From: Lysobacterales bacterium
GTDB taxonomy: Bacteria; Pseudomonadota; Gammaproteobacteria; Xanthomonadales; Xanthomonadaceae
Direction: 5' to 3'
Assembly: GCA_017302135.1 (NCBI GenBank)
Contig: JAFLDZ010000001.1
Span: 496,001 to 560,000 of the forward strand
DNA length: 64,000 nucleotides
Below, piece by piece: positions 9,583 through 19,264 of this stretch (position 1 is the stretch's first letter; every line of letters begins with the position of its first letter). Both the position numbers and the translations under genes were made by a program. The notes beneath the pieces were generated by a model that worked only from the letters and a program-made list of their open reading frames with translations, was not told the origin of the DNA and ran no database searches.

Positions 9583-10232
9583 TACAACGCCCGGTGCACC
9601 GCTTCGCCGAACAGCGCGGTGTGATGCGCGCAGTCGTTGAGGCGGACGATGTCGAGCCGTTCGACGTCCGGGCCTTCCAGCAGATTCAGCGTGGTCGGCG
9701 CCTGACGGAAGGTCCAGAGTTTCGCGAACGGAATGCCGAGCAGACGACAAAGCAGCACGCGGTTGACCGCGTCGTGCGCGACCACCAGCAGCGTGTCGTC
9801 GTCGCCGAGCCCTTCGGTCGCACGCGCGAACGCGGGCCACGCGCGATCGAAGACCATCTGCAGCGATTCGCCGCCGGCACCGGGCATCAGCACGGTGTCG
9901 GGGGCGTCGCGCCACGCCTGCAGGCGTTCGCCGTCGCGATCGCGGATTTCGCTGGCGAGCAGCCCTTCCCACGTGCCGTGGGCGATTTCCATCAGACCGG
10001 CATCGGTGACGAGCTGCGCCTTGCGCGCATCGCCGAGCGCGAACTCGGCGGTGGTTTTCGCACGGACCAGCGGCGATGCGACCGCACGATCGATGCGGAC
10101 GTCGGCAAGCCGCGCACCGAGCGCGCGCGCCTGCGCTTCGCCCACGGGCGAGAGTGGGATGTCTTCCTGGCCCTGATAGCGGCCTTCGGCGTTCCACGGC
10201 GTTTCGCCGTGACGTGCGAGGAGGATGCGCAT
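9582..10232 (-). CDS. histidine phosphatase family protein
   Basis: 216 residues of the phosphoglycerate-mutase-like superfamily. The phospho-accepting His is in LLARHGETPWN (residues 4-14), the second Arg in ASPLVRAKTT, the acid in LMEIAHGTWEG and the second His in LVVAHDAVNR. All four catalytic positions are present. The substrate is not predictable. Only 13 bases separate it from serA upstream on the same strand, so they are probably co-transcribed; a role as a phosphoserine phosphatase-like partner of SerA is tempting but unproven (metal-independent dPGM-type PSPs belong to this superfamily). Confidence 0.9.
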   Translation of the reverse strand: MRILLARHGETPWNAEGRYQGQEDIPLSPVGEAQARALGARLADVRIDRAVASPLVRAKTTAEFALGDARKAQLVTDAGLMEIAHGTWEGLLASEIRDRDGERLQAWRDAPDTVLMPGAGGESLQMVFDRAWPAFARATEGLGDDDTLLVVAHDAVNRVLLCRLLGIPFAKLWTFRQAPTTLNLLEGPDVERLDIVRLNDCAHHTALFGEAVHRAL

Positions 10233-10245
10233 GGAGATCTCCGCC

Positions 10246-11823
10246 TCAGACCTGCTGGATCGACAGCACGCCCGGCACGGCTTTCAGCACCGCGATCTGC
10301 GCATCGGTCAGGGGCTTGTCGACAGTGATCGCGGCGCGCGCCTGACCATCGCCGGCGGCGCCCAGTGCGAAGTTGATGATGTTCACGCCGGCAGCGCCGA
10401 GCTGGGAACCGACCTGACCGATCATGCCGGGGCGATCTTCATTTCGCATCAACAGTACGTGCGCGAGCGGATCGAATTCGATCTCGACGCCGTCCAGACG
10501 CACCACGCGCGGGCCGCGGTGCAAGGTCGCTTCGATCTCGCGGGTGCGGGTGTGACCCGTGCCGTCCTCGCCGACCACGCGCACCCTCAACAGACGATCG
10601 AAACCATCGCCATCGCCGCCGACGGTTTCGGCGACCGTGAGCCCGCGAGCCGCGGCTTCCTGCAGCGCATTCACCGGGGTGACCCGGCCCGAAGACGTGC
10701 CGAGCAACGCGGCGACCAGCAGGCGCGTCAGCGGACGCGTATCGAGCGCTTCGGTACGGCCTGCGTAGGTGATTTCAAGACGCGTCGGCGCACGCACAAG
10801 ACGCACGGAAAGACGGCCGAGCGCCGACATCAGCGGCATCCACGGCCCGACTTCGCGCGCGGCTTCGGCAGTGAGCGGGGGCAGATTGACGCAACCGGCG
10901 ACCGCACCGGTCGCGGCGAAATCGATGATCTGCTTGGCGAGAATCGTGCTGACCGCCTGCTGCGCTTCGCTGGTGGAAGCGCCCAGATGCGGGGTGAGGA
11001 TCAGCTTCGGATGCGCGCGCAGCGGCGAGTCGGCCTGCAGCGGCTCCGTGGCGAAGGTGTCGAGCGCGGCGCCGGCAAGATGGCCTTCGTCGAGCAGTCG
11101 CAACAGCGCGTCCTCGTCGACCAGGCCGCCGCGCGCGGCGTTGACCAGATACGCACCCTTCTTCATCGCGCGCATCTGCGCTTCGCCGATGAGATTGGTG
11201 GTGTCCTTGGTGCGCGGGATATGCAGGGTGATGATGTCGGCCCACGCCAGCAGATCGTCCAGCGATTTCAGCGCGACGCTGCCTTTGCCTGCCGCCGAAG
11301 CCGGCAGAAATGGATCGAACGCGGCCACATCCATGCCGATGCCCTGCGCCTTGCGTGCGACCGTGCTGCCAATACGGCCAAGGCCGATGACACCGAGGCG
11401 CTTGCCTTCGAGTTCGAAGCCGGTGAGGCCGGCCTTCGGCCACAGTCCGGCCTTCATGCCGGCATCGGCTTCGGGCACGTGGCGCGCCAGCGAGAACAGC
11501 AGCGAAATCGCGTGTTCCGCAGCGGCGAGCGTGTTGCCGTCGGGCGCGTTCATCACCGCGATGCCCTTGGCGGTCGCGGCATCGACGTCGATGGTGTCGA
11601 CACCGGCACCGGCGCGGCCGATCACCTTCAGTTGCTTCGCGCCCTCGATGGCCTCCGCCGTAATGAGCGTGGACGAACGCACGAGCACAGCGTCGACGTC
11701 GGCGAGCGCGACGGCGAGTTTGGCGGGGTCTTTGATCGGGTCGGAAATCTGGACGGTCCAACCGGCGTCGCGAAACATCGCAAGGCCGTCTTCGTGGATT
11801 CCGTCGCATGCCAGTACTTTCAT
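10246..11823 (-). CDS. serA: D-3-phosphoglycerate dehydrogenase (long form)
   Basis: 525 residues; oxidises 3-phosphoglycerate in the first step of serine synthesis. Substrate segment GRAGAGVDTID, NAD loop GLGRIGSTVA, NAARGGLVDEDAL and the catalytic His in LTPHLGASTSEAQ are all intact. An intervening ASB-type domain (about residues 320-450) and a C-terminal ACT domain (HVLLMRNEDRPGMIG) give the type-I long architecture found in Bacillus and mycobacteria, in contrast to the ~410-residue E. coli form. Start ATG at 11823 has a good AGGAG ribosome site just upstream. A histidine phosphatase gene follows after 13 bases. Confidence 0.95.
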   Translation of the reverse strand: MKVLACDGIHEDGLAMFRDAGWTVQISDPIKDPAKLAVALADVDAVLVRSSTLITAEAIEGAKQLKVIGRAGAGVDTIDVDAATAKGIAVMNAPDGNTLAAAEHAISLLFSLARHVPEADAGMKAGLWPKAGLTGFELEGKRLGVIGLGRIGSTVARKAQGIGMDVAAFDPFLPASAAGKGSVALKSLDDLLAWADIITLHIPRTKDTTNLIGEAQMRAMKKGAYLVNAARGGLVDEDALLRLLDEGHLAGAALDTFATEPLQADSPLRAHPKLILTPHLGASTSEAQQAVSTILAKQIIDFAATGAVAGCVNLPPLTAEAAREVGPWMPLMSALGRLSVRLVRAPTRLEITYAGRTEALDTRPLTRLLVAALLGTSSGRVTPVNALQEAAARGLTVAETVGGDGDGFDRLLRVRVVGEDGTGHTRTREIEATLHRGPRVVRLDGVEIEFDPLAHVLLMRNEDRPGMIGQVGSQLGAAGVNIINFALGAAGDGQARAAITVDKPLTDAQIAVLKAVPGVLSIQQV

Positions 11824-12081
11824 CGTCAGCTCCTGAGGTGGGGAATGAGTTCCCGCGGAGCCCTGCAAGCCGGCACAACGCTGACGATGTAGCTGAATGG
11901 GGACGCCCGATGATCCGGTTGGATCGAGGGGCAGTCACCTGCGTGTCGGAAAACGGGGCCGGCTGGCATGGGAATCCGCGACAGCCGTCAGACTAGCAGA
12001 CCATGCCAGCGCTGCAAAGGGCGCTCGCGCTCCCGAGTCGAACGCGGCATGCTCTTGCAATCGAAATCACCGGAGAGCGGC

Positions 12082-12477
12082 ATGCCCCAGGTCAAAGGCG
12101 AGTTTGAGGTCAAGCGCGAGATGCAGCCGATGGTGGATATGGGCGATGACGCGCAGGCAGCGCATATGCGCTTCGACAAAGTGTTCCACGGCCCGCTGGA
12201 TGCGACCGGCGTCGTCCACATGCTCGCTGTCGGTACCGCGGTGGAAGGTTCGGCCGCATATGTCGCGGTCGAACGCATCGTTGGCCGTCTCGACGGCCAT
12301 GCCGGTACGTTCTACATGCAGCACAGCGGCACGATGGACCGCGGAACGCCGTCGCTGGCGGTGAGCGTGGTTCCGGATTCGGGGACCGACGGATTGATCG
12401 GGCTGCGCGGCACGCTCGCGATCGACATCACCGACGGCAAACATTTCTATACCTTCGACTATTCGCTGCCCGCCTGA
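12082..12477 (+). CDS. DUF3224 domain protein
   Basis: 131 residues. The pattern GEFEVKREMQP, then AAYVAVERIVGRLDGHAGTF, YMQHSGTM and the C-terminal SGTDGLIGLRG matches DUF3224, a small lipocalin/allene-oxide-cyclase-barrel-like family of unknown function. The ATG at 12082 is chosen for the family start; an in-frame ATG 114 bases upstream adds Arg-rich sequence. Standalone gene, divergent from serA. Confidence 0.75.
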   Translation: MPQVKGEFEVKREMQPMVDMGDDAQAAHMRFDKVFHGPLDATGVVHMLAVGTAVEGSAAYVAVERIVGRLDGHAGTFYMQHSGTMDRGTPSLAVSVVPDSGTDGLIGLRGTLAIDITDGKHFYTFDYSLPA

Positions 12478-12610
12478 ACGAAGCACGGACCGAAATCTGA
12501 ACGCATCGCTCGCGAAGACTGCCGAGGGCATAACGTTTTTGGAAGCGCAGGGGCGCTAGAGTCGGGAGGCCGGAATCCCCGGCAGGACTTCCAGAGAAAA
12601 GGAACGCACG

Positions 12611-12856
12611 ATGAAAACTTCGATCCAGCGTCGCAGCGCGAAAATCGCGCTCGCCATCGCCGCTGCCTGCGTGATCGGTGCGGCGATCGCCGCTGCACCC
12701 GGCCCAACATCGAACGGCGAGTTCTATTACTACTTCGATGCAAGCGGCAAGACCATCGGCTACCGCGCGATCAATTGCAACGGCACATTCGTCTCCTGGG
12801 GCAAAACCAGCTCGCGCTATTCCAACGGCTACGCGTTCTGCGACCCCGTGGACTGA
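12611..12856 (+). CDS. small secreted protein with two cysteines (DUF6289-like)
   Basis: 81 residues. The N-terminus is a signal peptide (KTSIQRRSAKIALAIAAACV then GAAIAAAP, cleavage likely near residue 29). The mature part is ~50 residues, rich in Tyr, Ser and Gly, with the segment YRAINCNGTFVSWG and a C-terminal FCDPVD; its two Cys could form a disulfide in the periplasm. The pattern recalls small xanthomonad secreted proteins classed as DUF6289, which I recall with moderate confidence. Function unknown. A strong hairpin terminator follows 15 bases after the stop. Confidence 0.7.
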   Translation: MKTSIQRRSAKIALAIAAACVIGAAIAAAPGPTSNGEFYYYFDASGKTIGYRAINCNGTFVSWGKTSSRYSNGYAFCDPVD

Positions 12857-12871
12857 TCTTCACTACACAAG

Positions 12872-12897
12872 AAAACGGCGGCCTCGGCCGCCGTTTT
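12872..12897. terminator. bidirectional intrinsic terminator
   Basis: Arms AAAACGGCGGCC and GGCCGCCGTTTT (12872-12883, 12886-12897) with a 2-base loop and flanking A/T runs. It sits between the convergent small secreted gene and the S46 peptidase gene and should serve both. Confidence 0.9.
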
Positions 12898-12923
12898 CGT
12901 TTCCGGCGCACACACGCCGACGA

Positions 12924-15125
12924 TCACTTCTTCGCCGGCACGCCCAGTTCCTGCAGCAACTGCGGCGCCGGGAAGACTTCCTGCATGATCCATCGCATGT
13001 AGCGCTGATCCAGCGAGATCATGCGGTTGACCGTGCCGTCGTAAACCCAATTGGAGCTGACCGACTCCCAGTTGCCGTCGAACGCCAGACCGACCAGCTT
13101 GCCCTGCGCATCCAGCACCGGCGAACCGGAGTTGCCGCCGGTGATATCGAGATCGGAGAGAAAGTTCACCGGTACCGTACCGAGTTTGGGATCGGCCAGG
13201 CCGCCGTAGCGCTTGGCGCGGATCGCATCCAATTGCGCCTGCGGCGCATCGAACGGTTCCTGACCGGTCGCTTTCTGCGCGACTTCCTCCAGACGGGTGA
13301 ACGGCTGCTGTTTGCTGCCGTCGCGCTTGGCATAGCCGGTGACGTTGCCGAAGGTGATCCGCAACGAGCCGTTGGCATCGGGATACACCGCCTCACCGCG
13401 GCTTTTCTTGTATTCGGCCACCGCCTGCAGAAAGATCGGTCGCGCGACCATGCTGTCGCCGGCGCGAGATTTTCGAGCCTCTTCCAGCCTCAGCAGCGTC
13501 GGCATCATCGCCACCACGTAGCGGATCGCCGGGTCCTTGCTGGTCTCGAACGCCTTGCGGTCCGCATTCATCCAGCGCAGACGCTCATCGGTATTGCCAA
13601 GCTTGGTCGCACCGAGCGACTTCAGGACCGCAGCGATCGCCTTGTCGTCGCTGCCCTTCAGCCAGGTGTCCATGGCCTGCAGACGCTGTTCCTTCGGCAG
13701 CCGCACGTACTGGCCAAGCCAGTAACGCATCAGCTCGCGGTCCATCGTCGGATGGTAGCGACGCTCCATCTGCCGCAGCCCACCCTCGATACCTGCGTAG
13801 TCGCGCTGCTGGAAACCCGGCTCACGTTCGGCATCGGGTTTGGCGCGTTCGATCGACAGGCGATACAACTGCACGGCGGCACTCAGCACGCCATTGCTGC
13901 CGAAGCGACCGAGCACCAGATCGCGCTCGCGGGTCGCCACGGTCTGCGTCTGCAGCGCGCGCAGCGTTTCGTATGCTTCCAACGCGGGCGGCATGCCGGC
14001 CTTGTTGCGTTTGCGCAACCACGTCAATACGGCCTCTTCCTGCTTGGCCTTGATGCCGGAAGCGCCCATGCGCTGAAACCCTTCCAACTGGCCGTCGTAG
14101 TTCTTCAGCACATTTTCCCAACTGCGAACGATGCTGGCGTATTTGACCGCGATATCCGGGGTTTTCTTGCCTTCGGCATCGACCATCGCAACCATCGCCT
14201 TGTTGTGACGGCTGACGGTGGGATAGGTCCAGTCGGCGGTGTTGTCGAACTCTCCTGCAAGCGCATAACGGTTGGTGCTGCCCGGGTAACCGGCGACCAT
14301 CACGAAATCACCGGCTGCCAGCGGCTTGTCGGCGATCTTCAGCCATTGCCTGGGCTTGTACGGCACGTTGTCCGGCGAATACGCGGCGGGCTTGCCGTCG
14401 CGACCGACATAGGCGCGATAGAACGCGAAGTCGCCGGTGTGGCGCGGCCACATCCAGTTGTCCACTTCGCCGCCGTAGTTGCCGATGCTGTTCGGTGGCG
14501 CATAGACCAGGCGCACGTCCTTGATCTCGATGTTGCGGAACAACCGGTAGCTGGCGCCGCCCGCGAAACTGTAGAACTGGCAGCGATAGCCCGGAACCGC
14601 CTCGCAGTCCGCCACCAGCCGCTTTTCGATGGTATCGCGGGCGCGGCTGCGTGCAAGCGCATCCGGCGCGGCCATGATGGTCTGCCGCACTTGCGGCGTG
14701 ACATCGTCGATGCGGTCGAGCACGAACACCCGCGCATTGGGGCCGGCCGTCAGTTCTTCGGCCTGGGTGGCGGCATTGAAGCCGTCCTTGATCAGATTCT
14801 TCTGCGCGGTCGAATTGAGCTGGATCGCGCCGTAAGCGCAGTGATGGTTGGTCGTGACCAATCCCTGCGGCGACACGAAGCTGGCGGTGCACCCGCCCAA
14901 CGATACGACGGCGCCGAGCGGGTCGCCGGTCAGGTCGCTGAGCTGCTTGGGCGTGAGCTTGAGACCCGCAGTCTTCAGCGGGCCCGAGATTTCGGGCAGT
15001 TGCTGCGGAACCCACATGCCTTCGGCGGCATGGGCGGAGGGGATCGCAGCGGTCGACAGCGTGCCGACAACGGCCGTCAGGGTCGCAACGGCAAGAAACG
15101 TGGGTGTGGATCCATAACGGCGCAT
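12924..15125 (-). CDS. secreted S46 family dipeptidyl/aminopeptidase (DPP7/DAP BII-like)
   Basis: 733 residues. A signal peptide (residues 1 to about 34, ending AHAAEG) exports it. The chymotrypsin-fold triad is visible: His95 in [10 protein letters not shown], Asp in [15 protein letters not shown], and Ser in [10 protein letters not shown] near the C-terminus. The S1-site region reads LAFDGNWE; Gly at this place is seen in DPP7/DAP BII enzymes, while Arg marks DPP11, so hydrophobic rather than acidic P1 residues are expected. Family members release dipeptides from peptides in the periplasm and are typical of Xanthomonadaceae and Bacteroidetes. Start at 15125 gives [14 protein letters not shown] with a suitable signal peptide. 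Confidence 0.92.
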   Translation of the reverse strand: MRRYGSTPTFLAVATLTAVVGTLSTAAIPSAHAAEGMWVPQQLPEISGPLKTAGLKLTPKQLSDLTGDPLGAVVSLGGCTASFVSPQGLVTTNHHCAYGAIQLNSTAQKNLIKDGFNAATQAEELTAGPNARVFVLDRIDDVTPQVRQTIMAAPDALARSRARDTIEKRLVADCEAVPGYRCQFYSFAGGASYRLFRNIEIKDVRLVYAPPNSIGNYGGEVDNWMWPRHTGDFAFYRAYVGRDGKPAAYSPDNVPYKPRQWLKIADKPLAAGDFVMVAGYPGSTNRYALAGEFDNTADWTYPTVSRHNKAMVAMVDAEGKKTPDIAVKYASIVRSWENVLKNYDGQLEGFQRMGASGIKAKQEEAVLTWLRKRNKAGMPPALEAYETLRALQTQTVATRERDLVLGRFGSNGVLSAAVQLYRLSIERAKPDAEREPGFQQRDYAGIEGGLRQMERRYHPTMDRELMRYWLGQYVRLPKEQRLQAMDTWLKGSDDKAIAAVLKSLGATKLGNTDERLRWMNADRKAFETSKDPAIRYVVAMMPTLLRLEEARKSRAGDSMVARPIFLQAVAEYKKSRGEAVYPDANGSLRITFGNVTGYAKRDGSKQQPFTRLEEVAQKATGQEPFDAPQAQLDAIRAKRYGGLADPKLGTVPVNFLSDLDITGGNSGSPVLDAQGKLVGLAFDGNWESVSSNWVYDGTVNRMISLDQRYMRWIMQEVFPAPQLLQELGVPAKK

Positions 15126-15323
15126 GGCATCTCTCAGGAAATCGGAGCAAAGAGCACGAGTGTATCGACAGCCGCCGACGGTCACCATGTCCAATGGTCA
15201 TGGTCGTGCGACACGCGTCCCGATCCTCCGCCGATGCCTCGCGCGCCACGACACCCTCGACCATACGGTTCGGCACGGCGAATCGTGCGCGGTACACGAC
15301 CCGGAGCGCACGACTGTGCGGCG

Positions 15324-15329
15324 TATAAT
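15324..15329 (+). promoter_or_regulatory. -10 box upstream of tdh
   Basis: A perfect TATAAT lies 31 bases before the upstream ATG (15361) of the tdh frame. The -35 region at the right distance is GC-rich and poor. The short predicted leader leaves no room for a riboswitch. Confidence 0.5.
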
Positions 15330-15375
15330 CCGCGCCCTTACCCCGACCGATGGGCAAGCGATGGCCGCGACGATG

Positions 15376-16398
15376 ATGAAAGCGCTGGTGAAGCGCGAAG
15401 CCGCCAAAGGGATTTGGATGGAACAGGTGCCGGTGCCCTCCCCGGGCGCCAACGAGGTCCTGATCAAGCTGGAGAAAACCGCGATCTGCGGCACCGACCT
15501 CCACATTTATCTCTGGGACGAGTGGAGTCAGCGCACGATCAGACCCGGTCTGGTCATCGGCCATGAGTTCGTCGGCCGGGTCGTGGGGCTCGGCCCAGGC
15601 GTCACCGGTTATCGCATCGGTCAACGGGTGTCCGCCGAAGGCCACATCGTCTGTGGGCACTGCAGGAACTGCCGCGCAGGCAAACAGCATCTCTGCCCGA
15701 ACACGATCGGCATCGGCGTGAACCGCAACGGCGCCTTCGCCGAATACATGACGATGCCGTCGAGCAATCTGTGGCCGATCCCGGATCAGATTCCCAGCGA
15801 ACTGGCCGCGTTCTTCGACCCCTACGGCAATGCCGCGCACTGCGCGCTGGAGTTCGATGTCGTCGGCGAGGACGTGCTGATCACCGGCGCCGGGCCGATC
15901 GGCGTAATGGCTGCCGGCATCTGCAAATACATCGGCGCCCGCAATGTCGTGGTGACCGATGTGAACGATTATCGTTTGAAGCTCGCTGCAGACATGGGCG
16001 CAACCCGTGTGGTCAACGTCAGCAAGAGCTCGTTGAAAGAAGTCATGGCCGATCTGCACATGGAGGGCTTCGATGTAGGCCTGGAAATGAGCGGCAACCC
16101 CGGTGCTTTCAACGACATGCTCGACTGCATGTACCACGGCGGCAAGGTCGCTCTGCTCGGCATCCTGCCCCGCGGTGCCGGGATCGATTGGGACAAGGTC
16201 ATCTTCAAGGGGCTGACCATGCAGGGCATCTATGGACGCAGAATGTATGAAACCTGGTACAAGATGACCCAGCTTGTGTTGTCGGGCTTCCCACTGGGAA
16301 AAGTGCTGAGCCATCAACTGCCGATCGACGAGTTTCAGACAGGTTTCGACCTGATGGAGTCGGGCAAGTCGGGCAAGGTCGTCCTCAGCTGGAATTGA
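15376..16398 (+). CDS. tdh: L-threonine 3-dehydrogenase
   Basis: 340 residues from this start, close to the 341 of E. coli Tdh, and beginning MKALVKR as in that family. It is a zinc-dependent medium-chain dehydrogenase oxidising threonine to 2-amino-3-ketobutyrate. The catalytic zinc region [10 protein letters not shown] and GHEFVGRV, the structural zinc cluster [15 protein letters not shown] and the NAD loop [10 protein letters not shown] are intact. In-frame ATGs at 15361 and 15373 would add 5 or 1 residues; the choice rests on similarity because no strong ribosome site is visible. The partner gene kbl is on the same strand 9 kb downstream, beyond the chemosensory operon, rather than adjacent. 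Confidence 0.95.
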   Translation: MKALVKREAAKGIWMEQVPVPSPGANEVLIKLEKTAICGTDLHIYLWDEWSQRTIRPGLVIGHEFVGRVVGLGPGVTGYRIGQRVSAEGHIVCGHCRNCRAGKQHLCPNTIGIGVNRNGAFAEYMTMPSSNLWPIPDQIPSELAAFFDPYGNAAHCALEFDVVGEDVLITGAGPIGVMAAGICKYIGARNVVVTDVNDYRLKLAADMGATRVVNVSKSSLKEVMADLHMEGFDVGLEMSGNPGAFNDMLDCMYHGGKVALLGILPRGAGIDWDKVIFKGLTMQGIYGRRMYETWYKMTQLVLSGFPLGKVLSHQLPIDEFQTGFDLMESGKSGKVVLSWN

Positions 16399-16422
16399 GG
16401 AAGATGATTGCAACGCAACAAA

Positions 16423-16448
16423 AAAAGGGCGCCCGAGGGCGCCCTTTT
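16423..16448. terminator. bidirectional intrinsic terminator after tdh
   Basis: GGGCGCCC arms (16427-16434 and 16437-16444) with a 2-base loop, an A-run before and TTTT after. It lies between convergent tdh and the TorF-type gene. Confidence 0.9.
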
Positions 16449-16488
16449 GTATTCACGGCCCGGAACCGCAGCCGTGCGATGCGCCGGA

Positions 16489-17181
16489 TCAGCCGCCGAA
16501 CGCAAATGTCAGCACGAACTTGTCTTCAGCATTATCCTCACCGAAGATGTCCTCGCCGTTGTTGTCGGTGCCGATATAGCCCAGACCGACGTTGACCGGA
16601 CCGAAATCGCGGTTCACACCGACCGAGTAGTCCATGTAATTGTCGAGCGGACCACTGTTGGAGGTGTAGCCCAGACCCGCCGTGAGATTGATGTCATGGC
16701 CAACGCCCCAGCTGCCGCCGACTGCGGCGTAGATGCTGTTTTCGCTGGTGTTGAGGTAGTCGTTGGTGTAGCCGAGCGTGACCGTGTAATCCTCGGCGAT
16801 GGTGGCTTTGCCGATCAGCTCGTTGTAGGCGTAGTCCACGCCATCGGGCTCGCCGACATAGTTGTAGCGGACCAGCTGAACGTCGAGATTCACGTTGTCG
16901 TTCAGATCGCCGTTCCAGCCGACGAAAGTGTCGATTTCGGCATCGGTGGACTCGCCGAAGTCGACATTGGATGCCCAAGCGCCGACGTAGATGCCATTGG
17001 AGAAGCTGTAGCCGGCACCGAGTTGGATGGCGGGCTTGTCGTCGGTCTGCGAAATACCGCGGAACATGTATTCGGACGTGGCCGCAGCATTCCAGTTGAA
17101 ACCGGAACCATCGTCTTCCTGGGCTTGGGCCGCCAGCGGCATCAGCGCCAGCAACGCAAGCGAAATCATCTGTTTACGCAC
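16489..17181 (-). CDS. TorF family putative porin
   Basis: 230 residues. A signal peptide (MRKQMISLALLALMPLAAQA) is followed by an acidic, aromatic-rich beta-barrel. GFNWNAAATSEYMFRGISQT is the characteristic N-terminal block of the gcw_chp/TorF family, and the protein ends KFVLTFAFGG. The family forms outer-membrane channels with poorly known substrates. The start at 17181 is supported by the clean signal peptide. Standalone gene between a terminator and the divergent chemosensory operon. Confidence 0.85.
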   Translation of the reverse strand: MRKQMISLALLALMPLAAQAQEDDGSGFNWNAAATSEYMFRGISQTDDKPAIQLGAGYSFSNGIYVGAWASNVDFGESTDAEIDTFVGWNGDLNDNVNLDVQLVRYNYVGEPDGVDYAYNELIGKATIAEDYTVTLGYTNDYLNTSENSIYAAVGGSWGVGHDINLTAGLGYTSNSGPLDNYMDYSVGVNRDFGPVNVGLGYIGTDNNGEDIFGEDNAEDKFVLTFAFGG

Positions 17182-17394
17182 AAAAACCTCCTCAGGTATA
17201 TGGGTGTACGGGGGGGAGTGGATGCCGCTTTTGGCTGCATCGGGACGAGATTAACTCATATTTAACTCGCTGAAAGCCCCCCGCCAAGTACGTTGCCGGC
17301 AATAATTCATCGTCGTCCTGTTGATTAATTGGCATCAAACTTGCTCAATATCCCGAACACCCTGCAGGGAACCGCAGGCGCCCCTTTCAAGTGG

Positions 17395-18261
17395 ATGAGA
17401 CATGGTATGACCTACTCGGTAGCGCTTTGCGGACTGACCGCCCGGGACTCGCGGCTCCTCGAAATCGTGATCAACCGCGCCAACAGCGGGCGGCATACCT
17501 TCCACGCTTCCCAAGCAGAGAACACCGCATCTCCGCGCGTCGCTATCGTCGACGCCAGCTCGCCGATCTCGCTGGAGATGTACCAGAGCCTCCGCCAGCG
17601 CTGTCCGAACCTGCTGGCGATCACGATCTCCGACCACGGTATGGCGGGCGATACCCGTTACCGGATCGAACGCAAGTCCTTGTTTCTGCAGGTCATGCGC
17701 GTTCTGGAGGACCTCGCGGAACATGAGTTCACCGGGACCAAGGTCAGTTCCCACCCGACATTGACTGCACAGCAGGCGCAATCCGCATCCTCGCTGGCCT
17801 CCGCCACCGATAGCGCCTTCGTCGCCGGCAGGGCCGGGCAGCCGCAGCCGCTCAGCGCCCTGGTCGTCGACGACAGTCTGACCGTACGCGAGCAGATGCG
17901 GATGGCACTGGAGCGTCTGGGTATCGCCTGCGACCAGGCCGACAGCGCCGAAGCGGCCATGCAGTTGTTGCAGCACAACAGCTACAACCTCGCCTTCCTC
18001 GACGTGGTCATGCCCGGTACCGACGGTTACGAGCTCTGCCGCAAGATCAAGCACAACAGCTATACCCGCCTGATGCCGGTCCTGATGCTCACCAGCCGTT
18101 CTTCGCCGTTCGACCGCGCCCGCGGCGCGCTCTCCGGGTGCGACAGCTATCTGACCAAGCCGATCACCTGGGACACCTTCAGCCAGGCTGTCGACAAAGC
18201 GCTGATGAAGCACTTCCGCAACGACCGCGCGCAGATGATCGCCCGCGGCTACCGCACCTGA
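17395..18261 (+). CDS. pilG: PilG-like response regulator with N-terminal receiver-like domain
   Basis: 288 residues. The C-terminal half is a complete receiver domain: acidic pair in LVVDDSLTVRE, phospho-acceptor Asp in AFLDVVMPGTDGYE, Lys in SYLTKPI. The N-terminal ~110 residues (SVALCGLTARDSRLLEIV... VAIVDASSP... RIERKSLFLQVMRVLEDL) look like a degenerate receiver fold lacking the paired acids. Canonical PilG is a single receiver of about 130 residues, so this is a two-module variant. It heads the pilG-pilH-pilI-pilJ-chpA order that controls type IV pilus motors. Start is uncertain: ATG at 17395 or 17407, or TTG at 17329; none has a clear ribosome site. Confidence 0.75.
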   Translation: MRHGMTYSVALCGLTARDSRLLEIVINRANSGRHTFHASQAENTASPRVAIVDASSPISLEMYQSLRQRCPNLLAITISDHGMAGDTRYRIERKSLFLQVMRVLEDLAEHEFTGTKVSSHPTLTAQQAQSASSLASATDSAFVAGRAGQPQPLSALVVDDSLTVREQMRMALERLGIACDQADSAEAAMQLLQHNSYNLAFLDVVMPGTDGYELCRKIKHNSYTRLMPVLMLTSRSSPFDRARGALSGCDSYLTKPITWDTFSQAVDKALMKHFRNDRAQMIARGYRT

Positions 18262-18337
18262 AATCAGATATCCGCGACGCCATCGGCGCAACGCGATGCA
18301 TTCCCCTGTTCACGCGCTCCTCAAGGACTCTCCCGCC

Positions 18338-18697
18338 ATGCCCAAGATCCTCATCTGCGACGACTCCGCCGCCGAACTCGCCAACCTCCGCAGCATCCTC
18401 ACCGACGCCGGCTGGCATTCGGTCACCGCCTCCAACGGCAGCGAGGCCGTGCAGAAAGCCGCAGCCGAGAAGCCGTCGCTGATCTTCCTGGACATCATCA
18501 TGCCGGACATGGACGGCTACGAAGCCTGTCGTCAGCTGCAGTCGAACCCCGACACCAAAGCGATCCCGGTGGTGTTCGTCTCCAGCAAGAACCAGAAGGC
18601 CGACCAGATCTGGGCGAAGATGCAGGGCGGCAAAGCGCTCATCGGCAAGCCTTACTCCGCCGACCAGATTCTCGACACGCTGAAGGCCTACGGCTGA
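18338..18697 (+). CDS. pilH: twitching motility response regulator PilH
   Basis: 119 residues, a stand-alone receiver domain. ILICDDSAAEL supplies the acidic pair, LIFLDIIMPDMDGYE the phospho-acceptor Asp, VFVSSKNQK the Thr/Ser position and IGKPYSADQ the Lys. Like PilH of Pseudomonas, it probably accepts phosphate from the ChpA-like kinase and tunes pilus retraction. It follows the PilG-like gene by 76 bases; pilI begins two bases after its stop. Confidence 0.9.
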   Translation: MPKILICDDSAAELANLRSILTDAGWHSVTASNGSEAVQKAAAEKPSLIFLDIIMPDMDGYEACRQLQSNPDTKAIPVVFVSSKNQKADQIWAKMQGGKALIGKPYSADQILDTLKAYG

Positions 18698-18699
18698 GC

Positions 18700-19194
18700 A
18701 TGTCCGCACCCGAAACGGCCATCGCGGGCTTGGAGCCAGCGGCGCAGGTCATCGCGCCGCGCATTGCGTTCCGTCCGCATCGCCAGTTGCCCTGGCTGCT
18801 GCTGCCCGAAGGCGTGCCGCTCCAAGTACTGATCGAAGCCGCGCCGGTTCGGGTCCCGAACACGCGGCCCTGGTTCCAGGGCGTGGTCAGCCAGCGCGGC
18901 AACCTGTTGCCGGTATTCGACCTCGCCGGCTGGGCCGGGCTGCCTGACGAGACCGATGCGCGCCGACAGGTGGTCGCGATCGGATTGGGCGCACAGGCCT
19001 GCGCGATGCTCTGCGCCACCACGCCGACGCTGATGGCCATCGGCGCCGAAGACGCGACACCGACAGAAGACGGCGCGCTGTCGCCGTTTCTCGGCCGGAG
19101 CTACACCAGCGCTCTGGGGAGAGCGCGCGAATTCGATATCCAGCGCTGGCTCGCAACCTCAGCGCGGCAGATTTCCGGCAACGCGGCCACTTGA
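18700..19194 (+). CDS. pilI: CheW-like coupling protein PilI
   Basis: 164 residues with one CheW domain; GVVSQRGNLLPVFDLAGW is the conserved coupling segment (compare 'G...RG...PV.DL'). It should link the PilJ-like receptor to the ChpA-like kinase. It starts two bases after the pilH stop, so translation is coupled. Its identity as PilI rests on position in the operon and length. Confidence 0.88.
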   Translation: MSAPETAIAGLEPAAQVIAPRIAFRPHRQLPWLLLPEGVPLQVLIEAAPVRVPNTRPWFQGVVSQRGNLLPVFDLAGWAGLPDETDARRQVVAIGLGAQACAMLCATTPTLMAIGAEDATPTEDGALSPFLGRSYTSALGRAREFDIQRWLATSARQISGNAAT

Positions 19195-19264
19195 ACACCG
19201 CAGATCGAGCGCGGCACCGCATACCGACACGCATCCAGACTTTACGCTTTCGAGGGGACACTTC

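Noticed and set aside
10225..11892. 555-codon plus-strand frame opposite serA
   Set aside because: Shadow of serA, caused by GC-biased third positions.
12678..15566. 962-codon open frame opposite the S46 peptidase gene
   Set aside because: It is antisense to an intact, well-recognised gene; its translation is Arg/His/Val-rich and low in conserved features, as expected for a shadow in GC-rich DNA.
14308..16413. 701-codon minus-strand frame opposite tdh
   Set aside because: It is the complement of tdh and the peptidase leader; the tdh product is intact and the antisense translation has no domain.
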